Assembly: GCA_947626175.1 (NCBI GenBank)
Contig: CANQRE010000005.1
Location: 1 to 28,211, forward strand
Source: an uncultured Clostridia bacterium
GTDB lineage: Bacteria; Bacillota; Clostridia; Christensenellales; UBA1242
Direction of reading: 5' to 3'
DNA length: 28,211 nt
Of this stretch, positions 1 through 8,335 are shown piece after piece. The notes beneath the pieces were generated by a model. The model ran no database searches and had not been told where the DNA came from. It saw nothing but the letters and a program-made list of their open reading frames with translations. Position 1 is the stretch's first letter. Each line of letters begins with the position of its first letter. A program made the position numbers and the translations under genes.

Positions 1-2974
1 TGCTGCGTGACATATCTTGAGGATATAATCGAGCCATACAGTGCACGAAGCATAACTTCAGCTGTGGCGGACTCCATAAGCGAAAAGTCAACTGACATAT
101 GAACTTGGATGTTGTCAACAACAACGTTTTTTGGATGAGAATACGTCAACTGAAGGTCCGCCGGAGCTTGAAAATATTGTATGTTTGTTCCTTTCACAAC
201 ATTTTCACTATAACAATTTGTGATGCTAAGCGAATCTGCTGGCCCATCACCATCCATTAAGAACAATTTAAAAAATGCGGCGCTTCCCTGTCCACTGTCA
301 TTCATTATTGCGTTGTGGTTTTCAGTCGTAATAAAAACCTTGCAATTGTTTGCAGAAAAAGTTTCCTGTCCATTTGTTGATTGAATTGATCCATACACGA
401 GTCCGGCAAAACCCATCAAATAATTTTTGACATTTGCAACAACAACACAATTGTTGATTGCAACTTCCTTTACGATCGGCGCAGGATAATCGCTTGAGGA
501 TAGCGTAACCCAAAATTCAACAATCCCCGCTCCTGTGGTCATTGCAACATAATTGTCACCATAGTTTCGGTTTTCCCATGATGAATAATAGCCTTCTTGT
601 TTATACTCTTCCAACGTATTTTGGACAAAATCACAATCAACAAAGCAATTTGAAACAGAAATTGATCCCGCTGCTATGTTTATTATTCCAGCAGACCTTC
701 CACCTAATACACCTGTCGTGGAAAAGTCTTGAAAAACAGGATAACACAAATTGCCATAGTTTGCACAATTTGAAATTTCGCGGTTGGCAACATTTTCTTC
801 CCCGTTAGAATTTGGTCGTTCAGTGCCTCGTTCATCAAGTCCAACAAATCCGGCCTGACACACACCACCATAAATATTTCCATAATTTTGCGAGTTTTGA
901 ATGCTGAGCGTTGTTTCCCCATCATAATATATTGCCGCTTCCCAAAGGCCCAAAAATCCTCCGGCATAAATATTGTTGCCAAATCCAATTCCAAAGTTAT
1001 TTGCATCTCCAACAATTGCATAAACATCGCCGTAATTTGCACAATTTTTGAATGTTAAATCACAACAAAGCCCTTCTCCATCAACGCTGCCAACAAAACC
1101 TCCAGCATTTTTTCCCGCAACGGTTGTTCTGTTTTCACAATTTTCAAATGACACTGGAATAATGTCAACATCATCATATCCAGCCGAATCAACCATCGAA
1201 ACAAAACCGCCTGTGCCATAAAAGTCATCACTGCTCCAAACATATCCGCTTGCTTGGCAATCCTTGAAGCTTACTGGGCAAAGTGCGTTCGCAACATATG
1301 CTGATGCGCTTGCCATGTCGCCACACAAATATTGCGTTGATATCACGTTGCTTGAGCATCTTTCAAAAGTAACCGTGTTATCCATGCCATCTAAAGTTAA
1401 CCCCATCACAGCCGCAGGAAACGCCGATGCAATCAAACTTATTCCTGCGTTGCTTGCAATATTAAAATCACAATCGGAAACTTTCAACATCATGCCCGCC
1501 GCTGCCAAAGCGCCGCATGTCATTCCAATGTTTTCGCCAGCGATAAACACATTTCCTTCAACATTTGAAATGTCACAATTGATTGTAAATGAACCAAACA
1601 TGCTAGCCAAAGCTTGCTCCTGTGCTGTGAAGGTTTCCAAATTTATTTTCATGTTTTTAAACACACTTCGGCTGCTTGCAAGTTCAGCTCCTTGTTCTTC
1701 GGACATAGAAACACCAACATATGGAAACATTCCAATTTGCTCAGAACCCATCGTGATTGTCAGTTGATGGCCGTTGCCATCAATTTCTCCCCAAAAACCT
1801 TTGCCGGGGCTTTCCATATAGCTCTCGTCCCACAAATCATAATAAATGCCTTCTTCATCAAAATTGATGTCCTTGCCAAGTTGAACATAATATTTTTCCC
1901 ATTCTCCAACACTGTTTGTGGTTTTCAAAACCATATATGTCCAGCCTTTTGGTGAGTAAACAACAAACGGGTCGTCTTGTGTTCCTGTGCCCAAAATATC
2001 TTCAGGATTTTCAAAGTGTTTTATTGAGCCGTCCTCATTGGTCCAGCTTGCGATGTCATCTGCAAAAGCAGTTTTAAGTGAGCTTAACTCTTCGTCAAAT
2101 TGCGCAATTGAACAATTAACAAACTCAAGATTTGCTGTTATAACTTCGTTGTTGCTGCCTTCACATGTTTTTGCAAACAAATCTTCAACAGTTGGACAGT
2201 TTTTAAGATAGGCAACTTCAAAATTCACATTTTCAAAAACAGTGGGTTGATCCCCCTTTGTCATATCGCCATTTTCATCAAACTTGAACCCTGCGATCCA
2301 TGCTGGGAGCAAATCTTGCCCAGTTTCTCCACCAAATTCTGTGACAATTCCCTTCATTTTGTGATTTTTTCCATCAAAATGGCCATAAAAAGTCCCTTCG
2401 GTGTAACCACCAAAGTCCATATATTTGCCGCTAAAGTTTAAATCAGCTCCAAGCTCGGCATACCAATATTTTTCTGGATTTGAATAAGACAACATAACGG
2501 CTTTGATCATAAAGTAATTAAAACCATAAACCGTTTTTATAACAAAAGGATTTTCTTGCGTTCCATCTCCAGAGATATTTTGCTCTCCAATATCTTTAAA
2601 CAAAAAAGCACCAGACGACTCACTGGCGTCTACGTCAACAAAATCTGCAACATTGTTCGTAATCCAACCAAGCCAAGAATTTTCACTTGTGCTTTGTGGA
2701 TTGTCAGTAAGAGCGCCAAATTTTGCACTCACCGCGCCAGCTTTTTCCACAACTTCTGCTTTTGCCGAAGAAAGAGCGTCCGCGGCAAGATAATATGCAT
2801 ATGAATTTTTTTCTTCTTTTTGGGGCGGGGTTGTTTGTTCCGCAATTGACGGCTCAGCGTCTTTTAAAACTGCCCCCCCCCGAGGTGACAAAACGTTACA
2901 CCGCCTAACGCCAGTGTAAGCGAAAGTAATCCTGAAACAAAAATATTTTTAATCTTTGTCCTTATCATGTTCAT
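1..2974 (-). CDS. Large secreted beta-helix-like surface protein, 5' end only, interrupted by a frameshifting G9 tract
   Basis: The ATG at 2974 starts a signal peptide (basic MNMIRTKIKN followed by a hydrophobic stretch LLSLTLALGG). Reading on, nine G at 2881-2873 lead to a TAA four codons after the tract starts. In another frame the DNA after the tract is open without a stop to base 1, about 957 codons, so 7 or 10 G would join signal and body. The body has two copies of a module that begins with GxGTQxxPFV and ends in FDGxNH/IDGNGH (about residues 134-200 and 330-398), then cysteine-bearing repeats of the type NCANYGDVY (about residues 640-810). This pattern is common in extracellular beta-helix proteins of Bacillota. 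No function is recognised. The C-terminus and any wall anchor lie beyond the left edge. The ribosome binding site is weak (TTTAGG). The plus-strand frames here are shadows. Confidence 0.85.
2873..2881 (-). repeat. G9 homopolymer (C9 on plus strand) at the signal peptide/body junction
   Basis: There are nine identical bases in a row inside the coding region, about 31 codons after the start. The count of nine breaks the frame; 7 or 10 restores it. Tracts of this kind mediate slipped-strand phase variation in surface genes of other bacteria. A miscount in sequencing is the main alternative. Confidence 0.85.
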
Positions 2975-3047
2975 ATTGTAACCTAAAATTATAAAAAAAC
3001 AAAATGTTTTTTATTATTTTCAAAATTTCGCTTTTTTTCGACCATGT

Positions 3048-3070
3048 AAAAAAACAAGGCATAGCCTTGT
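3048..3070 (-). terminator. Rho-independent terminator upstream of the surface protein gene
   Basis: On the minus strand a 7-bp stem (ACAAGGC/GCCTTGT, loop TAT) is followed by a run of T. It lies between rplQ and the surface protein start at 2974, so it isolates that gene from the ribosomal operon. It could also act as an attenuator, because no convincing promoter follows it. A TATAAT at about 2982-2987 lies too close to the ATG and lacks a -35 box. Confidence 0.75.
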
Positions 3071-3117
3071 CAAAACATTTTTTAAAGCGTTTTTTAATAA
3101 TTTTTTATATTTAAATG

Positions 3118-3184
3118 TTGTTTGATTTTAAATGAAATTTCAAATTTAAATGCTGTTAATTTAAATAAATTTAAAATCAAACAA
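3118..3184. repeat. AT-rich inverted repeat, two nested palindromes
   Basis: A perfect 16-bp inverted repeat (TTGTTTGATTTTAAAT at 3118-3133 and its complement at 3169-3184) encloses a second pair, ATTTAAAT at 3144-3151 and 3159-3166. It lies in the 306-bp gap between rplQ and the surface protein gene. No T-run follows, so it is not a usual terminator. It may be an operator or an RNA fold; its role is unknown. Confidence 0.6.
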
Positions 3185-3231
3185 TTTATTACATTGAAAA
3201 TAAAAAGGGAAAAATATATGTTTTTAACAAA

Positions 3232-3262
3232 AAAATGAGCATTTTTGCCCATTTTTTTGATA
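3232..3262 (-). terminator. Probable terminator of the ribosomal protein operon
   Basis: About 20-30 bp after the rplQ stop, the minus strand reads ATGGGC, a six-base loop, GCTCAT and then a run of T. The 6-bp stem includes one G-U pair. The stem is short, but the position directly after the last gene fits. The stronger hairpin at 3048-3070 would act as a second stop. Confidence 0.6.
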
Positions 3263-3280
3263 TTTTTTATTTTTTTAAAT

Positions 3281-3790
3281 TTAAATCAATTCAATGATTG
3301 CCATTTGAGAAGCATCACCACGGCGAGCACCAAGCTTGATAATCCTTGTGTAGCCGCCACCTTGGCCAAGTTTTTCTTTTCGTTCTGCGTATTTTGGAGC
3401 ATAAACGTTGAAAATCTTTTCAAGAAGTGGGTGATTGATTCCTTCAATTCTCGCATCAAAAGCAGCTTTTGATTCTTTTGCCCCACGTTGTTCTTGACGG
3501 TCATACACATAAGACATAATTTTTCTTCTTGCAGCCAATTTTTTTGGACCATCATTGACAACATCGGTTTTCACCTTTACACCTTTGTCATCTTTGATTT
3601 CTTTTGAAACTGTGACTGTGTCCTTGTAGGAATTGATTGCCGCTGTCAAAAGTTTTTCAGCAATTGATGAAACTGATTTTGCTTTTGCAAGTGATGTTTC
3701 AACTTTCCCATACCAAAGAAGATCGCTCACAAGGCCGCGAAGCATTGCATCTCTTTCTTTTGATGGTCTTCCAAGTTTGTCGTTAGCCAT
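3281..3790 (-). CDS. rplQ: 50S ribosomal protein L17 (bL17)
   Basis: This is a large-subunit protein near the peptide exit tunnel and the last gene of the operon. The N-terminal KLGRPSKERDAMLR and the C-terminal GGGYTRIIKLGARRGDASQMAIIELI blocks (read as two parts) are typical of the family. At 169 aa it is longer than the usual 115-130 aa. The extra length sits as charged insertions around residues 58-80 and 95-125. The start is ATG with an AAAGGAG site, 12 bp after rpoA. Confidence 0.97.
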   Translation of the reverse strand: MANDKLGRPSKERDAMLRGLVSDLLWYGKVETSLAKAKSVSSIAEKLLTAAINSYKDTVTVSKEIKDDKGVKVKTDVVNDGPKKLAARRKIMSYVYDRQEQRGAKESKAAFDARIEGINHPLLEKIFNVYAPKYAERKEKLGQGGGYTRIIKLGARRGDASQMAIIELI

Positions 3791-3802
3791 TTTATTCTCC
3801 TT

Positions 3803-4756
3803 TTATTCTTCGTCTTTGCGAAGTGAAAGGCCATAGCTTTCAAGTTTTTGAACAACTTCGTCAATTGATTTGATTCCAAGGTTCTTAACTTTGAGCATAT
3901 CAGCCCTAGATTTTTTCACAATATCTTCAACAGTGTTCACGCCGGCACGTTTGAGGCAATTGTAAGACCTAACAGAAAGGTCCATTTCTTCAATTGGAAG
4001 TTCCAAAATTTTGACTTGCTTGTCCTCTTCCTTTGAAACAAGAATGTTAACATTTGCCATTTCTTCACAAAGGTCAACAAAAAGTCCAACGTGTTCGGTC
4101 ATAATTTTTCCTGCAAGCGAAACAATTTCGGTTGCCTTGATTGTTCCGTTTGTTTCAACTTCCAAAACAAGTTTGTCATAGTCAACGCTTTGTCCAACAC
4201 GTGTTGCTTCAACTGTGAAGTTCACTTTTTTGACTGGTGAGAAGATGGAGTCCATTGCAATAAAGTCAATGTTGTCAAATTTTGCTTTGTTGGCTGTGCT
4301 TGGAACATAGCCGCGTCCGTTTCCAATCATAACATCCATATCAAGCACTGCACCATCATCCATTGTGCAAATGTGAAGATCTGGGTTCAGAATTTCAACT
4401 TCATCATTGGCTTCAAAATCTTTTGCAGTGATTTCGCCAGCACCATGTTTGCGAAGTCGAAGAAATGTGATGAAATTGCGATCTCGGTTTGCAACTTTCA
4501 CATAAAGGGTTTTAAGGTTCAAGATTATGTCCACAACATCCTCTGTCACTCCCCTTATTGTTGAAAATTCATGAGCAACACCTGCAATTCGAACTGCAAT
4601 TGGGGCTGCTCCTGGAAGAGAAGAAAGAAGAGTTCTTCTCATGCAGTTGCCAAGTGTGATTCCAAAGCCTTTTTCAAGTGGCTCAACAGTAAACTTTGCA
4701 TAAGAGCCATTTTCAACTTCTTCACAAACGATTTTTGGTTTTTCCATTTCCATCAT
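3803..4756 (-). CDS. rpoA: DNA-directed RNA polymerase alpha subunit
   Basis: Alpha dimerises to nucleate RNA polymerase assembly. The 317-aa length is normal. The N-terminal assembly domain carries the signature LGNCMRRTLLSSLPG near residue 35. The C-terminal domain (about residues 245-317) has the helix-hairpin-helix region that contacts UP elements and activators (SYNCLKRAGVNTVEDI, then KNLGIKSIDEV). The start is the first of two adjacent ATG codons, 8-9 nt after GGAGG. The location between rpsD and rplQ is standard for Clostridia. Confidence 0.98.
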   Translation of the reverse strand: MMEMEKPKIVCEEVENGSYAKFTVEPLEKGFGITLGNCMRRTLLSSLPGAAPIAVRIAGVAHEFSTIRGVTEDVVDIILNLKTLYVKVANRDRNFITFLRLRKHGAGEITAKDFEANDEVEILNPDLHICTMDDGAVLDMDVMIGNGRGYVPSTANKAKFDNIDFIAMDSIFSPVKKVNFTVEATRVGQSVDYDKLVLEVETNGTIKATEIVSLAGKIMTEHVGLFVDLCEEMANVNILVSKEEDKQVKILELPIEEMDLSVRSYNCLKRAGVNTVEDIVKKSRADMLKVKNLGIKSIDEVVQKLESYGLSLRKDEE

Positions 4757-4772
4757 AATAAATTCCCTCCAA

Positions 4773-5399
4773 TTATCTCGAGTAAAGCTCGATTACAAGA
4801 CGTTCTTTGATGTCTGCATCAACATCATCTCTTTGTGGAAGGGCAACAACCTTTCCTTTGAGAGTTTCTGAGTTGAATTCAAGCCATTTTGGCATAACGA
4901 TTTTTATGCCTTTGATTGCTTTGACATTTTCTTTGTCAAGCTTGCTTTCTTTAACTGCAATTTCATCTCCAACTTTTGTGATGTAAGATGCAATGTCAAC
5001 TCGGCGGCCATTCACAGTGATAAGACCATGATTAACCATTTGACGGCTTTGTTTTCTGCTTGCACCAATGCCCATTCTGTAAACAACGTTGTCAAGACGT
5101 CTTTCAATAAGAGAGAGCATGTTTTCGCCGGTAACTCCTTTCATCCTTTCTGCTTCAACATAATAAGCGTGCATTTGGTTTTCAAGAAGTCCATAAATTC
5201 TTTTGATTTTTTGTTTTTCACGAAGCTGTGATCCATATTCTGTGAATGTCACACGTCTGCGTGAAGCACCATGTTGGCCAGGAATAACTGGGCGGCGTTC
5301 CATGGCACATTTTTTGGATGTGCATCTTTCACCTTTAAGGAAAAGTTTGCATCCTTCACGTCTACATTGACGGCAGTCAGGTTCAATTGTTCTTGCCAT
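4773..5399 (-). CDS. rpsD: 30S ribosomal protein S4 (uS4), zinc-binding form
   Basis: S4 is a primary 16S rRNA binder that helps start small-subunit assembly and acts in decoding fidelity. It is 208 aa. The N-terminus has four cysteines (CRQC, then C26 and C31), the zinc-coordinating form of the protein. The S4 RNA-binding domain follows at about residues 98-160 (ERRLDNVVYRMG, VNGRRVDIASY). In many Gram-positives rpsD sits elsewhere; its place between rpsK and rpoA is the Clostridia-type arrangement. Confidence 0.98.
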   Translation of the reverse strand: MARTIEPDCRQCRREGCKLFLKGERCTSKKCAMERRPVIPGQHGASRRRVTFTEYGSQLREKQKIKRIYGLLENQMHAYYVEAERMKGVTGENMLSLIERRLDNVVYRMGIGASRKQSRQMVNHGLITVNGRRVDIASYITKVGDEIAVKESKLDKENVKAIKGIKIVMPKWLEFNSETLKGKVVALPQRDDVDADIKERLVIELYSR

Positions 5400-5412
5400 A
5401 ACTTTTCTCCTT

Positions 5413-5823
5413 TTAAACTCTTCTTATCTTTGGAGGTCTGCACCCATTATGAGCAATTGGTGAAACGTCCTTGATGAGAGTTACGTTAAGTTCACAATTT
5501 TGTAAAGCCCTGATTGCAGCTTCACGTCCGCTTCCTGGGCCTTTGACATAAACTTCAACAGATGAAAGTCCATGTTCTTTTGCAACCTTTGCTGCTTCTT
5601 CAACACATGTTTGTGCAGCAAATGGTGTGCTTTTCTTTGAGCCTTTAAGGCCAAGTTTTCCAGATGAGCACCATGAAACAACATTGCCTGCTGCGTCTGA
5701 GAAGGTTACAATGGTGTTGTTAAAAGAAGTTTTGATATGAACTTGTCCTTGAGAGATGTTTTTTGAAACTCTCTTTTTAACCCTGGTGGTTGTTGTTTTT
5801 TTGGTTGTTGTTTTCGTTGCCAT
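5413..5823 (-). CDS. rpsK: 30S ribosomal protein S11 (uS11)
   Basis: S11 forms part of the platform near the mRNA exit (E-site) side of the 30S subunit. The 136-aa protein has the family motifs SFNNTIVTFSD and GPGSGREAAIRALQ, and the C-terminal HNGCRPPKIRRV. The first ~20 residues are rich in Thr and Lys (KTTTKKTTTTRVKK) and likely disordered. It follows rpsM by 11 bp. Confidence 0.98.
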   Translation of the reverse strand: MATKTTTKKTTTTRVKKRVSKNISQGQVHIKTSFNNTIVTFSDAAGNVVSWCSSGKLGLKGSKKSTPFAAQTCVEEAAKVAKEHGLSSVEVYVKGPGSGREAAIRALQNCELNVTLIKDVSPIAHNGCRPPKIRRV

Positions 5824-5834
5824 ATTTTATCTCC

Positions 5835-6212
5835 TTATTTTCCCTTCTTTGATGAGCCAGCAACTGCTCTTCTTGGGCCTTTTCTTGTTCTGCAGTTGTT
5901 TCGTGTGTTTTGTCCGCGAACAGGAAGTCCTTTGCGATGACGAATTCCACGATAGCAACCCATTTCGTTAAGTTTTTTAATGTCAAGGCTAACTTTTTTT
6001 CTAAGTTCACCTTCAACAGTTATGTTGTGCTCGATGTATGAACGGAGTTTTGCCACTTGATCATCAGTAAGATCTTTAACTCTGATGTCAGGGCTAATTT
6101 TTGTTGCAGCACAAATTTTACCAGCCGTTACTTGGCCGATTCCATAAATATAGGTAAGTCCGATTTCCAATCTTTTTTCTCTAGGAAGGTCTACACCTGC
6201 AATTCTTGCCAT
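5835..6212 (-). CDS. rpsM: 30S ribosomal protein S13 (uS13)
   Basis: S13 lies in the head of the 30S subunit, contacts the P-site tRNA and bridges to the 50S subunit. The 125-aa length is normal. It begins MARIAGVDLPREKR and ends in the basic tail that threads toward the P site (RGQNTRNNCRTRKGP). The GxGxxTAxKI helix-hairpin motif is at about residues 25-36. Confidence 0.98.
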   Translation of the reverse strand: MARIAGVDLPREKRLEIGLTYIYGIGQVTAGKICAATKISPDIRVKDLTDDQVAKLRSYIEHNITVEGELRKKVSLDIKKLNEMGCYRGIRHRKGLPVRGQNTRNNCRTRKGPRRAVAGSSKKGK

Positions 6213-6233
6213 ATTTTTTCTCTCCTTAATTTT

Positions 6234-6350
6234 TTAGCCCTGAGTTTGTTTGTGTTTGGCACTCTTTGGGCAAATAACCATAACTTTTCCGTTTCTTTTG
6301 ATAACTTTGCATTTGTCGCAAATAGGTTTTACGGATGCTCTTACTTTCAT
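6234..6350 (-). CDS. rpmJ: 50S ribosomal protein L36 (bL36), zinc-binding form
   Basis: This 38-aa protein begins MKVRASVKPICDKC and ends in KHKQTQG. Its zinc ligands are visible as C11, C14, C27 and H33, the usual zinc ribbon of L36. It lies between infA (14 bp before it) and rpsM, its standard position. The start is an ATG at 6350 with an AAAGGAG site just upstream. Confidence 0.97.
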   Translation of the reverse strand: MKVRASVKPICDKCKVIKRNGKVMVICPKSAKHKQTQG

Positions 6351-6363
6351 GATTTTTTCTCCT

Positions 6364-6585
6364 TTAACCCTTGTCTCTCCAGGTTATTCGGCCCTTCGTA
6401 AGATCGTAAGGGCTCATTTCGACTTTTACTTTGTCTCCTTCAACAACTCGGATGCAATGCACCCTGAGCTTGCCAGAAATATAAGCGATTATGACATGGC
6501 CATTGATTAGACGAACTTTGAATGTTGAGTTTGGCAAAAGTTCTTCGACCACCCCCTCAAATTCAATCACATCTTCTTTTGACAT
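6364..6585 (-). CDS. infA: Translation initiation factor IF-1
   Basis: IF-1 is a small OB-fold protein that binds the ribosomal A site during initiation. The 73-aa protein has the family features MSKEDVIEFEGVVEE, NGHVIIAYISGKLR and MSPYDLTKGRITWR. The ATG at 6585 has an AAAGGAGAG site, and its first codons overlap the end of the preceding KOW gene by 19 bp, so the two are probably translated together. Confidence 0.97.
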   Translation of the reverse strand: MSKEDVIEFEGVVEELLPNSTFKVRLINGHVIIAYISGKLRVHCIRVVEGDKVKVEMSPYDLTKGRITWRDKG

Positions 6586-6839
6586 AGTCTCTCCTTTTCG
6601 GTTTTTATAAATTTTCGCACAGCGGCATCTGTTTTTATGTCCTTAAAGGCATCATCGCCAAGCAAAAATCTGTTTTTTGAAACTTTTTGAATGTGTTTCG
6701 CATTTTTCTTTTTTGGCTTTAAAACTGAAACGCGTTTGCCGTCTGCTATGTAAGCAAATCCGTTTTCAATTTTAACCACCACAAAGATTTGATTTTTTTC
6801 CTTTCCAGCCGTGGCCAAAACAACTTCTCCAATTTCCAT
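6567..6839 (-). CDS. KOW-domain RNA-binding protein (L14e-like)
   Basis: The start is taken as the ATG at 6839, giving 90 aa. An upstream start at 6887 would overlap map and adds nothing recognisable. The N-terminus MEIGEVVLATAGKEKNQIF is a KOW-type SH3-like barrel, as in the L14e-related RNA-binding proteins that many Clostridia carry between map and infA. The rest is basic. The precise role is not established; a link to ribosome assembly or translation is inferred from the position. Confidence 0.85.
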   Translation of the reverse strand: MEIGEVVLATAGKEKNQIFVVVKIENGFAYIADGKRVSVLKPKKKNAKHIQKVSKNRFLLGDDAFKDIKTDAAVRKFIKTEKERLCQKKM

Positions 6840-6847
6840 GACTGCAC

Positions 6848-7591
6848 CTACAATGTGAAAATTTCCACACCATCGGTCGTCACGCAAACTGTGTTTTCGT
6901 AATGGGCAGATGGAAGGTGGTCACGTGTGACAATTCCCCAGCCATCGCGAAGCATATAGATTTCTTTTTTGCCCATGTTTATCATAGGCTCTATTGCCAG
7001 GCATGCGCCATCGGTCACAATCGGGCCATCAGTTTCTTTGCCATAATTTGGAATGTTTGGCGGCTCATGCATTTTTCTGCCTATGCCATGGCCAACAAGC
7101 TCTCGGACAACGCTGTAACCATTTTTTTCAGCATAAGTTTGAATTGCATGCGAAACTTTGCCAAGTCGCTCGCCAACTTTCAGTTGTTTGATTCCCTCAA
7201 AAAAGCTTTGTTTTGTCACTTCAATCAGCCGTGCTTTTTCAGGAGAAATTTTTCCAACTGGAAAGGTTCGAGCTGCATCACCGTTGTAGCCTTTGTAAAT
7301 AACGCCAATGTCAACGCTGATAATGTCGCCTTCATGCAAAATTATTTCGCTGGAAGGAATTCCGTGCACAACCATTTCGTTGACTGATGCACAAATGCTT
7401 CCAGGAAATCCTTCGTATCCAAGAAACGAAGGCGTTCCACCACTTTCAATTATATACTTTTTTACCAAACTGTCAAGTTCCAAGGTTGAAATGCCAGGTT
7501 TAATCAAGGTTTCTGCGTAATTTAGCGCATCCCTTGTCATGGCTCCAGCCTTGCGCATCAAGACGAGTTCTGCTGGAGTTAAGTGATTCAA
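6848..7591 (-). CDS. map: Methionine aminopeptidase, type I
   Basis: This enzyme removes the N-terminal methionine from new proteins. The 247-aa protein has the pita-bread fold motifs: the metal ligands in SVDIGVIYKGYNGDAARTF (two Asp), GHGIGRKMHEPP (His), AIEPM (Glu) and YENTVCVT (Glu). There is no N-terminal zinc finger, so it is the short form. The start codon is TTG at 7591, seven bases after GGAGG and overlapping the adk stop (TTGA). Translation is therefore coupled to adk, and the TTG may lower Map output. Confidence 0.97.
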   Translation of the reverse strand: MNHLTPAELVLMRKAGAMTRDALNYAETLIKPGISTLELDSLVKKYIIESGGTPSFLGYEGFPGSICASVNEMVVHGIPSSEIILHEGDIISVDIGVIYKGYNGDAARTFPVGKISPEKARLIEVTKQSFFEGIKQLKVGERLGKVSHAIQTYAEKNGYSVVRELVGHGIGRKMHEPPNIPNYGKETDGPIVTDGACLAIEPMINMGKKEIYMLRDGWGIVTRDHLPSAHYENTVCVTTDGVEIFTL

Positions 7592-8220
7592 TTCTTAGCC
7601 TCCAGCTTTTTCAAAAAAGCTTTCACAGGTGCGTATGTTTCGTCCGGCGAACCGACACTTGAAACATTGAACACCTTATCACCGTAGAAGCTTACAAGTG
7701 GTGTTATGTTGTTTTTGTAAGCTTCCAGACGAACTTTTATTGCTTCAGGTTTATCGTCATTGCGCTGAAACAATTTTTCTCCGCATTTTCTGCATTTGCC
7801 TGTGTAACCTGGATAATTGATGTTATCAATATCTCCACATTTTGCACATTGCCTTCTTGAAACCAATCTTCTTTCAAGTTCATCAAACGGAAGGTCAACT
7901 TTGATCACAACGTCAACTTTTGTGAATTTGTCGAGCATCTTTGCTTGATTGAGTGTGCGTGGATAGCCATCCAAAATGTAACCATTTTTGCAGTCTTTTT
8001 GCTTTAATCTTTGCTTCAAAACTTCAAAAGTGATTTCATCTGGCACAAGAATGCCTTGTTTTTGAAAAGAGCCAACTTTTTCGCCAAGCTCAGTTCCTGA
8101 TTTTGCAATTTCACGAAGTATGTCGCCCGTTGAAATTTGTGGAATTCCAAAATCCTGAGTTATTTTTTTTGCCAAAGTGCCTTTTCCGCTACCAGCTGCT
8201 CCAAGAAGAATGAGTTTCAT
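7588..8220 (-). CDS. adk: Adenylate kinase, zinc-LID form
   Basis: Adenylate kinase converts ATP and AMP to two ADP in the cytoplasm. The 210-aa protein starts MKLILLGAAGSGKGT, with the P-loop at residues 7-15. The NMP-binding and GYPRT motifs follow. The LID carries a Cys4 zinc site (CAKC, then CRKC), as is typical of Gram-positive enzymes. The RBS is AAAGGAAAA. It is separated from secY by a 115-bp hairpin-rich gap, which is unusual in this otherwise tight operon. Confidence 0.98.
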   Translation of the reverse strand: MKLILLGAAGSGKGTLAKKITQDFGIPQISTGDILREIAKSGTELGEKVGSFQKQGILVPDEITFEVLKQRLKQKDCKNGYILDGYPRTLNQAKMLDKFTKVDVVIKVDLPFDELERRLVSRRQCAKCGDIDNINYPGYTGKCRKCGEKLFQRNDDKPEAIKVRLEAYKNNITPLVSFYGDKVFNVSSVGSPDETYAPVKAFLKKLEAKN

Positions 8221-8335
8221 AAGTTTTCCTTTTAAGAGACTTAATTAGTCCCATTTTTTGCAGTTTACTGCGAAGTTTTGTGGCTTTAAGCCACTATGCT
8301 CACAGCGGGGCGATTGCCCCACTGATAAAGCCGTG
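8221..8335 (-). promoter_or_regulatory. Four consecutive hairpins between secY and adk
   Basis: In this 115-bp gap the mRNA can form, in order from secY, CAG-GGGGC/GCCCC-CTG (loop AATC), GTGGCT/AGCCAC, GCAGT/ACTGC and GACT/AGTC. The last lies just before the adk ribosome binding site. None is followed by a T-run, so they do not look like terminators. They may protect mRNA ends, direct cleavage or tune adk translation. The hairpins are seen directly; the function is inferred. Confidence 0.6.

Noticed and set aside
542..2908. Several plus-strand and off-frame minus-strand ORFs of 60-167 codons
   Set aside because: They lie over a continuous minus-strand frame with clear repeats and are shadows of it; they lack ribosome binding sites and recognisable motifs.
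2982..2987. TATAAT as the promoter of the surface gene
   Set aside because: It lies about 8-12 bases from the ATG, has no -35 partner and would leave almost no leader.
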